Shown here piece by piece: positions 9,362 to 17,719 of a stretch of DNA of 64,000 nt. A model generated the notes under the pieces. It saw only the letters and a list, made by a program, of their open reading frames with translations. It searched no databases and was not told where the DNA came from. Position numbers and translations under genes: made by a program. How positions within the stretch are numbered: position 1 is the stretch's first letter; every line of letters begins with the position of its first letter. The stretch lies in assembly GCF_900105185.1 (NCBI RefSeq), contig NZ_FNTJ01000002.1, positions 1,302,001-1,366,000 on the forward strand. The letters run 5' to 3'. The stretch comes from Pseudomonas saponiphila (lineage in GTDB: Bacteria; Pseudomonadota; Gammaproteobacteria; Pseudomonadales; Pseudomonadaceae).

Positions 9362-10357
9362 TCAGCCCTGTTGGATGCGCCGTTTGAAGGTCCGGGCGAT
9401 GGCCTGGACGCCGGGTTGGTAATGCCCCTCTTCAATCGCTGCCAGGGCCAGATGCAGGGCTTTTTCGGCAATCAGTTGATGCTGCTGGGCCATGGCGTTG
9501 ACTGGCAGCGGCAGGAAATCGAGCAACTGGGTATCGCCGAAGGTGCCCAGGCGTAGCGGTCGGGACTTGAGCGGGAAGTCATGCAGGGCATCGAACACCC
9601 CCTGCAACAGCACATAGGAAGTGGTCACCAGGGCGTCCGGCAAATGACCCAGGCGCTGCAGCAGTTCTTCCATCAGTTGGCGACCGCAATCGCGGCTGAA
9701 GGCTTCGCCGTGCTCGATCAGCACCGCGCCGCCGAAGCCCTCCAGCGCCTGGCGAAAACCGGCGGCGCGCTCCTGGCTGATGCTCAGCTCCGGTCGAGCG
9801 CCAATCAGCACGATCTGTTTGGGCTCGGGCTCAAGCAGGCTTTGGGTCAACTGCAGGCTGGCCTGCAGGTCGTCGCTGATCACCGAGCAGAACAGCTCGG
9901 GCGGCATCACCCGGTCGATGGCGATAATCGGCAGGCCCTGGGCCTGCAACTGCTGGTAGCTGTCGTCTTCCGGTGGCAGGCAACTGGCGACGAACAGCGC
10001 ATCGCAACGCCGCGCGCGAAACAGCTGGAGCAACTGCCGCTCGCTGTCTGGCGCGTCGTCGGAGCTGGCGATCAGCAATTGATAACCCCGGGCCCGGGCG
10101 CCTTGTTCCAGCAGCTTGGCAATGCGCGCGTAGCTGGGGTTTTCCAGGTCCGGAAGAATGAACCCCAAGGTCCGGGTGTGCCGGCTGCGCAGGCCGGCAG
10201 CCTGGGGATTGGGGGTGAAGCCGTGTTCTTCCACCACCGCGCGCACCCGTTCCACGGTGGCGTTGCTGATGCGTTGTTGTTCGGCCTTGCCGTTGATGAC
10301 GTAACTGGCGGTGGTGACGGACACACCGGCCAGGCGAGCGATATCACTGAGTTTCAA
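9362..10357 (-). CDS. cra: catabolite repressor-activator Cra (FruR), LacI family
   Basis: A 331-residue LacI/GalR regulator. The N-terminal helix-turn-helix MKLSDIARLAGVSVTTASYV and hinge (NGKAEQQRISNATVERVRAV) are followed by a periplasmic-binding-protein-like effector domain (LGFILPDLENPSYARIAKLL, ALFVASCLPPEDD, RLGTFGDTQLLDFLP). In Pseudomonas putida Cra represses the fruBKA operon and is released by fructose 1-phosphate, the FruB/FruA product. Here it faces fruB divergently, with a Cra operator in the shared region. Its stop lies 3 bp before tatD, suggesting co-transcription. Confidence 0.95.
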   Translation of the reverse strand: MKLSDIARLAGVSVTTASYVINGKAEQQRISNATVERVRAVVEEHGFTPNPQAAGLRSRHTRTLGFILPDLENPSYARIAKLLEQGARARGYQLLIASSDDAPDSERQLLQLFRARRCDALFVASCLPPEDDSYQQLQAQGLPIIAIDRVMPPELFCSVISDDLQASLQLTQSLLEPEPKQIVLIGARPELSISQERAAGFRQALEGFGGAVLIEHGEAFSRDCGRQLMEELLQRLGHLPDALVTTSYVLLQGVFDALHDFPLKSRPLRLGTFGDTQLLDFLPLPVNAMAQQHQLIAEKALHLALAAIEEGHYQPGVQAIARTFKRRIQQG

Positions 10358-10503
10358 CCCGGGATTTCCTTGTTTTTGGTGCTTGCCCCGACATTTTCGC
10401 CAATCCTACCTGATCTGGGCAGGCGACCAACGTCGGAACCGGCCATCGAGCGGAAGGACTTCAAGGCGACGAGATTATCGAGTAACTTAGCAAACTTGCT
10501 AGA

Positions 10504-10515
10504 TTAAACGTTTCA
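10504..10515. promoter_or_regulatory. Cra operator of the fruBKA operon
   Basis: TTAAACGTTTCA differs at one position from the symmetric TGAAACGTTTCA FruR/Cra consensus and, as I recall, matches the site described upstream of P. putida fruB. It lies in the 302-bp divergent region, 144 bp upstream of fruB and 147 bp upstream of cra. The rest of that region (10358-10659) shows no gene; a GGAGAAG ribosome site precedes the fruB ATG. Confidence 0.8.
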
Positions 10516-10659
10516 GCAGGCGTATTTTCTAGGCTAGATCACAAACGAAAAAACACCTCTGCCAGGTAACAAGTCCCGTTTGTGGCCATAAAGACGCCTA
10601 CGCTGCTTACTTAAAACAATACCTAGCGCCGCCACCTGCCGCGCTAAATAGGAGAAGCC

Positions 10660-13521
10660 ATGCTCGAGCTCACTGTTGAGCAGATATCCATGGGCCAAAC
10701 GGCTGTGGATAAGTCCGCGGCGCTGCATTTGCTGGCCGATAAACTGGTGGCTGACGGCCTGGTGGCCGAGGGCTACCTGGCTGGCCTCAAGGCCCGCGAA
10801 GCCCAGGGCTCGACCTTTCTCGGCCAAGGCATCGCCATTCCCCACGGCACTCCGGAAACCCGCGACCAGGTGTTTGCCACCGGCGTGCGCCTGCTGCAGT
10901 TTCCCGACGGCGTGGATTGGGGCGACGGGCAGATCGTCTACCTGGCCATCGGCATTGCGGCCAAATCCGATGAGCATTTGCGACTCCTGCAACTGTTGAC
11001 CCGCGCCCTGGGGGAAACCGACCTGGGCCAGGCCCTGCGTCGCGCCAGTTCCCCGGAGGCCCTGCTCAAGCTGTTGCAGGGGGCGCCCCAGGAGCTGGCG
11101 CTGGACGCGCAGATGATCGGCCTTGGAGTGGCGGCGGAAGATTTCGAAGAACTGGTCTGGCGCGGTGCCCGCCTGCTGCGCCAGGCCGAATGCGTGAGCA
11201 ACGGCTTTGCCGCGGTGCTGCAACAGGTGGATGCGCTGCCCCTGGGCGACGGTCTTTGGTGGTTGCACAGCGAGCAGACCGTGTTGCGCCCAGGGCTGGC
11301 GTTCGTCACCCCGGACAAACCCATCCGCTACCTGGGCCAGCCTCTGAGCGGCCTGTTTTGCCTGGCCAGCCTGGGGGAAGCCCACCAGGCCCTGCTGGAG
11401 CGCCTGTGCGCGCTGCTGATCGAAGGCCGTGGCCAGGAATTGGGCCGCGCCACCAGCAGCCGCGCGGTGCTGGAAGTGCTCGGCGGTGAGTTGCCGGCGG
11501 ACTGGCCCAGCGCCCGTATCGCCCTGGCCAACGCTCACGGCCTGCATGCCCGCCCGGCCAAGGAGCTGGCGCAGTTGGCGAAGAACTTCGAAGGCGAAAT
11601 CCGCATCCGCATCGCCGATGGCAAAGACGCCGCCGTGTCGGTGAAAAGCCTGAGCAAGCTGCTGAGCCTCGGCGCGCGGCGCGGTCAGGTGCTGGAACTG
11701 ATCGCCGAACCGAGCATTGCCGCCGATGCCTTGCCCGCATTGCTGGCGGCCATCGAGCAAGGCCTGGGCGAAGCCGTCGAGCCATTGCCGGCGGTCAGCG
11801 CCCCCCGGGAAGAGCCGCAGGACGTCGTGGTGCCGATCAGCGCCCCGGCTTCCGGCAGCCTGATCCAGGCCATTGCCGCCGCCCCCGGCATCGCCATCGG
11901 CCCGGCCCACATCCAGGTCCAGCAAGCCATCGACTACCCGCTGCGGGGCGAGTCCACCGCCCGCGAGCGCCAGCGCCTGCAGCAGGCCCTGGCCGACGTG
12001 CGCCAGGACATCGACGGACTGGTCCAGCGCAGCCAGGCCAAGGCCATTCGCGAAATCTTCATCACCCACCAGGAAATGCTCGACGACCCCGAGCTCACCG
12101 ACGAAGTGGACACCCGCCTCAAGCAGGGCGAAAGCGCTGAAGCGGCGTGGATGACCGTGATCGAAAGCGCCGCCAAGCAACAGGAAGCGCTGCAGGATGC
12201 CTTGCTCGCCGAACGCGCCGCCGACCTGCGGGACATTGGCCGCCGGGTGCTGGCGCAACTGTGCGGCATCGAAACCCCGGCCGAGCCGGACCAGCCCTAC
12301 ATCCTGGTGATGGACGAAGTCGGCCCCTCTGACGTCGCGCGCCTGGATCCGACCCGGGTCGCCGGCATTCTCACCGCCCGCGGCGGCGCCACCGCCCACA
12401 GCGCCATCGTCGCCCGGGCCCTGGGGATTCCGGCCCTGGTGGGCGCGGGCGCCAGCGTGCTGCTGATCAAGTCCGGCACGCCCCTGCTGCTGGACGGCCA
12501 GCGCGGCCGCCTGCATGTCGACGCCGATAGCCACACCCTGCAGCGGGCCGCCGAAGAGCGTGACACTCGCGAGCAACGGCTCAAGGCTGCCGCCGAGCAA
12601 CGCCATCAACAGGCCCATACTACGGACGGTCACGCCGTCGAGGTGTTCGCCAACATCGGTGAAAGCGCCGGTGTCGCCGCCGCCGTGGAACACGGCGCCG
12701 AAGGCATTGGCCTGCTGCGCACCGAACTGATCTTCATGGCCCATCCCCAGGCCCCGGACGAAGCCACCCAGGAAGCCGAATACCGCCGCGTGCTCGACGG
12801 TCTCGCCGGACGGCCGCTGGTGGTGCGCACCCTGGATGTGGGCGGCGACAAACCACTGCCTTACTGGCCGATCGCCAAGGAAGAAAACCCCTTCCTCGGC
12901 GTGCGCGGCATCCGCCTGACCCTGCAACGGCCGCTCATCATGGAGGCGCAGCTGCGCGCCCTGCTGCGCTCGGCGGACAACCGCCCGCTGCGGATCATGT
13001 TCCCCATGGTCGGCAGCGTCGAAGAATGGCGCCAAGCCCGGGACATGACCGAACGCCTGCGCCGGGAAATCCCGGTGGCCGACCTGCAACTGGGGATCAT
13101 GATCGAAGTGCCGTCCGCCGCCTTGCTGGCGCCGGTGCTGGCCAAGGAAGTGGACTTCTTCAGCGTCGGCACCAACGACCTGACCCAATACACCCTGGCC
13201 ATCGACCGTGGCCATCCGACCTTGTCGGCCCAGGCCGACGGCCTGCACCCGGCGGTGCTGCAACTGATCGACATCACCGTGCGCGCCGCCCATGCCCACG
13301 GCAAATGGGTCGGGGTCTGCGGCGAGCTGGCGGCCGACCCGCTGGCGGTGCCGGTGCTGGTAGGCCTGGGGGTGGATGAACTGAGCGTCTCCGGCCGCAG
13401 CATCGCCGAGGTCAAGGCGCGGATTCGCGAGCTCAGCCTGACCCAGGCGCAAACCCTTGCTCAACAGGCTTTGGCCGTCGGCAGCGCTCACGAAGTGCGT
13501 GCCCTTGTGGAGGCCATGTAA
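10660..13521 (+). CDS. fruB: fructose PTS multiphosphoryl transfer protein FruB (EIIA-HPr-EI)
   Basis: A 953-residue fusion that carries the phosphate from PEP to the fructose permease. Domains in order: EIIA-Fru at about 1-145, with the phospho-His in GIAIPHGTP (His62); a linker; HPr at about 285-370, with NAHGLHARPAKELAQLAKNF (His296); and PEP-dependent enzyme I from about 400 to the end, with ARGGATAHSAIVARALGIPA (His580), EGIGLLRTELIF, LDVGGDKPLPYW, GTNDLTQYTLAIDRGHP and GVCGELAADP. All three phosphorylatable histidines are present, so the protein should be complete. The start has AATAGGAGAAGCC upstream. It overlaps fruK by one base (TAATG). Confidence 0.97.
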   Translation: MLELTVEQISMGQTAVDKSAALHLLADKLVADGLVAEGYLAGLKAREAQGSTFLGQGIAIPHGTPETRDQVFATGVRLLQFPDGVDWGDGQIVYLAIGIAAKSDEHLRLLQLLTRALGETDLGQALRRASSPEALLKLLQGAPQELALDAQMIGLGVAAEDFEELVWRGARLLRQAECVSNGFAAVLQQVDALPLGDGLWWLHSEQTVLRPGLAFVTPDKPIRYLGQPLSGLFCLASLGEAHQALLERLCALLIEGRGQELGRATSSRAVLEVLGGELPADWPSARIALANAHGLHARPAKELAQLAKNFEGEIRIRIADGKDAAVSVKSLSKLLSLGARRGQVLELIAEPSIAADALPALLAAIEQGLGEAVEPLPAVSAPREEPQDVVVPISAPASGSLIQAIAAAPGIAIGPAHIQVQQAIDYPLRGESTARERQRLQQALADVRQDIDGLVQRSQAKAIREIFITHQEMLDDPELTDEVDTRLKQGESAEAAWMTVIESAAKQQEALQDALLAERAADLRDIGRRVLAQLCGIETPAEPDQPYILVMDEVGPSDVARLDPTRVAGILTARGGATAHSAIVARALGIPALVGAGASVLLIKSGTPLLLDGQRGRLHVDADSHTLQRAAEERDTREQRLKAAAEQRHQQAHTTDGHAVEVFANIGESAGVAAAVEHGAEGIGLLRTELIFMAHPQAPDEATQEAEYRRVLDGLAGRPLVVRTLDVGGDKPLPYWPIAKEENPFLGVRGIRLTLQRPLIMEAQLRALLRSADNRPLRIMFPMVGSVEEWRQARDMTERLRREIPVADLQLGIMIEVPSAALLAPVLAKEVDFFSVGTNDLTQYTLAIDRGHPTLSAQADGLHPAVLQLIDITVRAAHAHGKWVGVCGELAADPLAVPVLVGLGVDELSVSGRSIAEVKARIRELSLTQAQTLAQQALAVGSAHEVRALVEAM

Positions 13522-14462
13522 TGGCAAAGATTCTCACCCTGACCCTCAACCCGGCACTGGACCTGACGGTGCAGCTGGCCCGCCTGGAGGTCGGGGAAGT
13601 CAACCGCAGCAATGCCCTGCACAGCCACGCAGCGGGCAAGGGCCTGAACGTGGCCCAGGTGTTGGCCGACCTCGGCCATCAACTGACCGTCAGTGGCTTT
13701 CTCGGGGAAAACAATCCACAGGCGTTTGACGCGTTGTTCGCCCAGCGCGGCTTTGTCGACGCCTTTATTCGTGTGCCCGGCGACACCCGCAGCAACATCA
13801 AGCTGGCCGAAGACGACGGGCGCATCACCGATATCAATGGCCTTGGGCCCGAAGTCAGCGAGGCGGCGCAACAGGCCCTGCTTGAGCGTCTGGAACAGAT
13901 CGCTCCGGGGCATGAGGCGGTGGTAGTGGCCGGTAGCCTGCCGCGAGGGATCAGCCCCGAATGGTTCCAGGCGCTGTTGCTGCGCCTGAAAAGCCTGGGC
14001 CTGAAGGTCGCCCTCGACACCAGTGGCGCCGCCTTGCGCGCCGGTCTGGCGGCGGGGCCCTGGCTGATCAAGCCCAACACCGAGGAACTGGCGGACGTCC
14101 TCGGCAGCCCGGTGCTTGGCGTGGCGGTGCAGGCCGAGGCGGCGCGTCTTCTGCTGGCCCAAGGCGTCGAGCACGTGGTGATCTCCCACGGCGCCGAGGG
14201 CGTCAACTGGTTCAGCGCCGCACCGCCCCTGCAGGCCCTGCCGCCCAAGGTCAGCGTGGTCAGCACCGTGGGCGCCGGCGACTCGCTGCTGGCGGGCATG
14301 CTCCATGGCCTGCTCGGCGCCCAGCCGTTCGAACAGACCCTGCGCACCGCCACGGCGATTGCCGCCATGGCCGTGACCCAGATCGGTTTCGGCATCCGCG
14401 ACAGGGCCCAACTGGCCCGGCTGGAGCAGGGGGTGCGCGTGCACCCCCTCATAGAACAATAA
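13521..14462 (+). CDS. fruK: 1-phosphofructokinase
   Basis: A 313-residue PfkB-family kinase that phosphorylates fructose 1-phosphate to fructose 1,6-bisphosphate in the cytoplasm. Visible signatures are the N-terminal substrate loop ILTLTLNPALDLTVQL, the glycine-rich AGKGLNVAQVLADLGH, LVKPNTEEL-like LIKPNTEELADVLG, and the C-terminal anion hole and catalytic base VSTVGAGDSLLAGMLHG. The start codon overlaps the fruB stop by one base, and fruA begins 11 bp after its stop. This is the middle gene of fruBKA; depletion of its substrate by this enzyme resets Cra repression. Confidence 0.96.
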   Translation: MAKILTLTLNPALDLTVQLARLEVGEVNRSNALHSHAAGKGLNVAQVLADLGHQLTVSGFLGENNPQAFDALFAQRGFVDAFIRVPGDTRSNIKLAEDDGRITDINGLGPEVSEAAQQALLERLEQIAPGHEAVVVAGSLPRGISPEWFQALLLRLKSLGLKVALDTSGAALRAGLAAGPWLIKPNTEELADVLGSPVLGVAVQAEAARLLLAQGVEHVVISHGAEGVNWFSAAPPLQALPPKVSVVSTVGAGDSLLAGMLHGLLGAQPFEQTLRTATAIAAMAVTQIGFGIRDRAQLARLEQGVRVHPLIEQ

Positions 14463-14473
14463 GAGGGTTGCGT

Positions 14474-16216
14474 ATGAAGTTAGCCATTATTACCGCCTGC
14501 CCCAACGGCATGGTCACCAGCGTACTCTGCGCCCGCCTGCTGGACGCCGCGGCCCAGCGCCAGGGCTGGAGCACCAGCGTGGAAGTGCACGATGACGCGC
14601 ACCCGGAACGCCAACTCTCGGCCACTACCATCGAAGCCGCCGAGTGGGTACTGGTGGTCAGCACCGGGCCTGTGGACCTGTCGCGTTTTGTCGGCAAGCG
14701 GGTGTACCGCAGCACCCCGTCCCAGGCCCTGCAGGACGTCGATGCCGTGCTGCGTCGTGGCGCCGAAGAGGCCCAGATCCATGTCGCCGCCCAAGCCAGT
14801 GCCGAGCCGCTGATCGAGGCCGGCAAACGTGCGCCGCGCCTGGTGGCGATCACCGCGTGCCCGACCGGCGTGGCGCACACCTTCATGGCCGCCGAGGCCT
14901 TGCAGCAGACCGCCAAGCGCCTGGGCTACGACCTGCAAGTGGAAACCCAGGGCTCGGTGGGCGCGCGTAATCCGCTGAGCGCCGAAGCCATCGCCGCCGC
15001 CGACGTGGTGCTGCTGGCGGCGGACATCGAAGTGGCCACCGAGCGTTTTGCCGGCAAGCGCATCTACCGCTGCGGCACCGGCGTGGCCCTGAAACAAGCC
15101 GAGGCGACCCTGAACAAGGCCCTGGCCGAAGGCCAGCTGGAGACCGCCGCTCCCGGCGCCCAGGCACCGGCCAAGCAGGAAAAGACCGGGGTCTACAAAC
15201 ACCTGCTGACCGGGGTGTCGTTCATGCTGCCGATGGTGGTGGCGGGCGGCCTGATGATTGCCCTGTCCTTCGTCTTCGGCATCACCGCCTTCAAGGAGCA
15301 AGGCACCCTGGCCGCGGCCCTGATGCAGATCGGCGGCGAGACCGCCTTCAAGTTGATGGTGCCGCTGCTGGCCGGATACATCGCCTACTCCATCGCCGAC
15401 CGACCGGGGCTGGCGCCGGGGATGATCGGCGGCATGCTCGCCAGCACCCTGGGCGCGGGCTTCATCGGCGGCATCGTCGCCGGCTTCCTTGCCGGTTATG
15501 CGGCCAAGGCGATCAACAAATATGCGCGCTTGCCACAAAGCCTGGAGGCGCTGAAACCGATCCTGATCATCCCGCTGCTGGCCAGCCTGTTCACCGGGCT
15601 GGTGATGATCTACGTGGTGGGCAAACCGGTGGCGGGCATGCTCGAAGCCCTGACCCATTTCCTCGACAGCATGGGCACCACCAACGCCATTCTGCTGGGG
15701 GTATTGCTGGGCGCGATGATGTGCGTCGACCTGGGTGGGCCGATCAACAAGGCGGCCTACGCGTTCTCGGTAGGGCTGCTGGCGTCCCAGAGTTATGCAC
15801 CGATGGCCGCGACCATGGCCGCGGGCATGGTGCCGCCGATTGGCTTAGGCATTGCCACCTTCATCGCCCGGCGCAAGTTTGCCCAGACCGAACGTGAGGC
15901 CGGCAAGGCGGCGTTGGTGCTGGGGTTGTGCTTTATCTCCGAGGGGGCGATTCCGTTCGCCGCCAAGGACCCGTTGCGGGTGATTCCGGCGAGCATTGCC
16001 GGCGGCGCCCTGACCGGGGCTTTGTCGATGTACTTCGGCTGCAAGCTGATGGCGCCCCACGGTGGCCTGTTCGTCATGCTGATCCCGAATGCCATCAACC
16101 ATGCGCTGCTGTACCTGCTGGCGATTGTCGCGGGCAGCCTGCTCACTGCGCTGGTGTATGCGGTGGTGAAACGGCCCGAGGCGGTGGAGCTGGCCCTGCA
16201 ACCCGCCTCTTCGTAG
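14474..16216 (+). CDS. fruA: fructose-specific PTS permease EIIB'BC
   Basis: A 580-residue inner-membrane transporter that imports fructose with phosphorylation at C1. It has two tandem EIIB-like domains. The first (residues 1-100, AIITACPNGMVTSVLC) is the degenerate EIIB'. The second (about 115-215) has the phospho-cysteine in ITACPTGVAHTF (Cys129). The EIIC membrane domain follows from about 235 with many hydrophobic helices (SFMLPMVVAGGLMIALSFVF, GGIVAGFLAGYAA) and the conserved DLGGPINKAA and EGAIPFAAKDP motifs. The ATG at 14474 follows an AGAGGG site. The TAG stop codon lies inside the first REP palindrome of the downstream array. Confidence 0.96.
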   Translation: MKLAIITACPNGMVTSVLCARLLDAAAQRQGWSTSVEVHDDAHPERQLSATTIEAAEWVLVVSTGPVDLSRFVGKRVYRSTPSQALQDVDAVLRRGAEEAQIHVAAQASAEPLIEAGKRAPRLVAITACPTGVAHTFMAAEALQQTAKRLGYDLQVETQGSVGARNPLSAEAIAAADVVLLAADIEVATERFAGKRIYRCGTGVALKQAEATLNKALAEGQLETAAPGAQAPAKQEKTGVYKHLLTGVSFMLPMVVAGGLMIALSFVFGITAFKEQGTLAAALMQIGGETAFKLMVPLLAGYIAYSIADRPGLAPGMIGGMLASTLGAGFIGGIVAGFLAGYAAKAINKYARLPQSLEALKPILIIPLLASLFTGLVMIYVVGKPVAGMLEALTHFLDSMGTTNAILLGVLLGAMMCVDLGGPINKAAYAFSVGLLASQSYAPMAATMAAGMVPPIGLGIATFIARRKFAQTEREAGKAALVLGLCFISEGAIPFAAKDPLRVIPASIAGGALTGALSMYFGCKLMAPHGGLFVMLIPNAINHALLYLLAIVAGSLLTALVYAVVKRPEAVELALQPASS

Positions 16217-16680
16217 GAGCCGGCTTGCCGGCGAATAGGCCCTTGAGCCTCGCGCCGTTCCGGCCGACGCCTTCGCTGGCAAGCCAGCTCCTACGGAGAA
16301 GGGCGCGCCACCGCAGTTCCGTAGGAGCCGGCTTGCCGGCGAATGGGCCCTTGAGCCTTGCGCCGTTCCGGCCGACGCCTTCGCTGGCAAGCCAGCTCCC
16401 ACGGAGAAGGGTGCGCCACCGCAGTTCCGGAGGAGCCGGCTTGCCGGCGAATGGGCCCTTGAGCCTTGCGCCGTTCCGGCCGACGCCTTCGCTGGCAAGC
16501 CAGCTCCCACGGAGAAGGGTGCGCCACCGCAGTTCCGTAGGAGCCGGCTTGCCGGCGAATGGGCCCTTGAGCCTTGCGCCGTTCCGGCCGACGCCTTCGC
16601 TGGCAAGCCAGCTCCTACAGAGAAGGGCGCGCCACCGCAGTTCCGTAGGAGCCGGCTTGCCGGCGAATAGGCCCGCAAGC
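16213..16680. repeat. tandem REPIN array, 108-bp period, 4 full units plus a half
   Basis: Units begin with (G)TAGGAGCCGGCTTGCCGG at 16213, 16321, 16429, 16537 and 16645, an exact 108-bp period. The first four contain two inverted REP palindromes: a leading GGAGCCGGCTTGCCGGCGAA and a trailing TTCGCTGGCAAGCCAGCTCC. Each is followed by a spacer with GCGCCACCGCAGTTCC. The fifth unit is only the leading REP. Unit 3 has GGAGGAGCC in place of GTAGGAGCC. Open frames through it (for example encoding FAGKPAPT repeats) are artefacts of the repeat. Confidence 0.95.
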
Positions 16681-16897
16681 CTTGCACCGTTCTGGCTGGC
16701 GAAGACATCCTCAAGCCGGGCTCGGCCTTTTTCCTCGCCGCTCAACCTCGGCGCACCTGCTATTGCAGGCTGCGCCCAGGGCTTATTGCGGCTTTCTCCA
16801 GCGGCCACCGTCGGCCAAGTCTCTTTCTTTTGTAAGGCGTTTCCGAGACACTCCTTGGCGCTTGCGGCTGGGTACTCGGCTCACTAGGCTCGGGGTG
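16681..16897. other. non-coding stretch between REPIN array and leader
   Basis: No gene or clear signal is seen; short open frames lack ribosome sites. It may hold the promoter for the structured leader that follows. Confidence 0.4.
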
Positions 16898-16915
16898 TCA
16901 CTGAATGTTCAGTGA
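16898..16915. promoter_or_regulatory. 18-bp palindrome upstream of structured leader
   Basis: TCACTGAATGTTCAGTGA is an 8-bp perfect inverted repeat around TG. It directly precedes the long-range helix of the leader of the 17120 gene. It could be a regulator operator or the first hairpin of the leader RNA. Confidence 0.5.
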
Positions 16916-16916
16916 T

Positions 16917-17099
16917 CGGGTTTAGCAGCCTGATTCCAAGACACGCAAGTATTGCCCCTGTCCCGGTTGGCTTTTGGCCTGCCGAGTTCTGTCATGGCGG
17001 CTGTGCGTGGGGCGCCCTTGGGTGCGCCGGATTCCTTGGACCGGTCTGCTAACCCGCGTACAGCTGCCACCTTACGTTTAGCAGCGTCAGGTGGTGGCT
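16917..17099 (+). ncRNA. candidate structured 5' leader (cis-regulatory RNA)
   Basis: Several mutually compatible helices are visible. CGGGTTTAGCAG (16917-16928) pairs with CTGCTAACCCG (17046-17056), with one bulged T, closing a domain of about 140 nt. Inside it are GGCGC/GCGCC (17010-17027) and CCGG...CCGG with TCC/GGA (17026-17044). A final hairpin, AGCTGCCACC (17062-17071) with GGTGGTGGCT (17090-17099, including two G-U pairs), ends just before the AAGGAG ribosome site of the small gene at 17120. I recall similar sequences before related small Pseudomonas genes, but cannot name an Rfam family. Confidence 0.5.
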
Positions 17100-17119
17100 C
17101 CACCCCAAGGAGCTACACC

Positions 17120-17500
17120 ATGAAAAAGATCGTCCCCGATCCACCTGTTTTCCATCCTTCTTCCCGTCGTAATCCCGACCACGATCTGGCCAACGAAGTC
17201 ATTCGCCATGCACTGGCCAACACCCGCATAAACGGCTCGTTGATCGCGGCTCTCCACCCCACCGCTGCGGGTCCTGCGGGCACCGACTCGCCCTTCACCG
17301 TCCGCCCCGGCATCAGCGCCGAAGAAGCCTTGCTCCACGTGTCCATGCTGCTCAAGGCGGCCGAAGAGGTGTCCGACGAGATCACCGAGCAGGCCAGCGG
17401 CGTCGAGCGTGGCCTGATCTGGTCCCTGGTGCATTCGGTGGAAATGGCCCGTGGCGTGGTCGATGCCTTGCTTGATGGCAATCGCCACGCTCCCGGTTGA
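17120..17500 (+). CDS. DUF3077/DUF6124-type small hypothetical protein
   Basis: A 126-residue cytoplasmic protein with the stereotyped start MKKIVPDPP. It also has FTVRPGISAEEALLHVSMLL in the middle and a C-terminal helix ERGLIWSLVHSVEMARGVVD ending in ALLDGNRHAPG. This pattern matches a lineage-specific Pseudomonas family that I know as DUF3077 (related DUF6124 proteins share the PDPP start). These occur in many paralogues per genome; their function is unknown. The ATG at 17120 is chosen over the longer open frame because AAGGAG lies 8 bp upstream and because of the conserved start. The gene is preceded by a structured leader and followed by a REPIN of a second family. Confidence 0.8.
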   Translation: MKKIVPDPPVFHPSSRRNPDHDLANEVIRHALANTRINGSLIAALHPTAAGPAGTDSPFTVRPGISAEEALLHVSMLLKAAEEVSDEITEQASGVERGLIWSLVHSVEMARGVVDALLDGNRHAPG

Positions 17501-17520
17501 GCGCGTAGCTAGCCGCTTGT

Positions 17521-17653
17521 TGTGGCGAGGGAGCTTGCTCCCGCTGGCGTGCGCAGCGCGCCCATGGCCAGCCACCGCCGTCTGTCAGGCATTTCCTGCA
17601 TTCAGGAGTTACGGCCGCTGCGCAGCCGAGCGGGAGCAAGCTCCCTCGCCACT
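17521..17653. repeat. REPIN of the GGCGAGGGAGCTTGCTCCCGC family
   Basis: TGTGGCGAGGGAGCTTGCTC at 17521 and its inverted copy (GAGCGGGAGCAAGCTCCC... ending near 17653) enclose about 90 bp. The sequence differs from the GTAGGAGC family in the rest of the window. It fills most of the gap between the 17120 gene and phoD. Confidence 0.88.
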
Positions 17654-17719
17654 GTGCTGTCACACCCCCTTCATCCCCCCTGACTAAGGTTGCCTTTTGA
17701 CCATTGTCAGGGAGTCACC

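Noticed and set aside
10534-13527. A 997-residue open frame on the minus strand opposite fruB
   Set aside because: It is the antisense shadow of a GC-rich, strongly conserved gene. It shows no motif, and fruB on the plus strand has all three PTS domains.
16213-16680. Regular direct repeats that could be mistaken for a CRISPR array
   Set aside because: The 108-bp unit is itself an inverted REP pair with similar, not unique, spacers, and no cas genes are present.
16143-16808. Open frames encoding repeated FAGKPAPT-like peptides across the REPIN arrays (also 18819-19899)
   Set aside because: The peptide periodicity simply reflects the DNA repeat; there is no ribosome site and no family.
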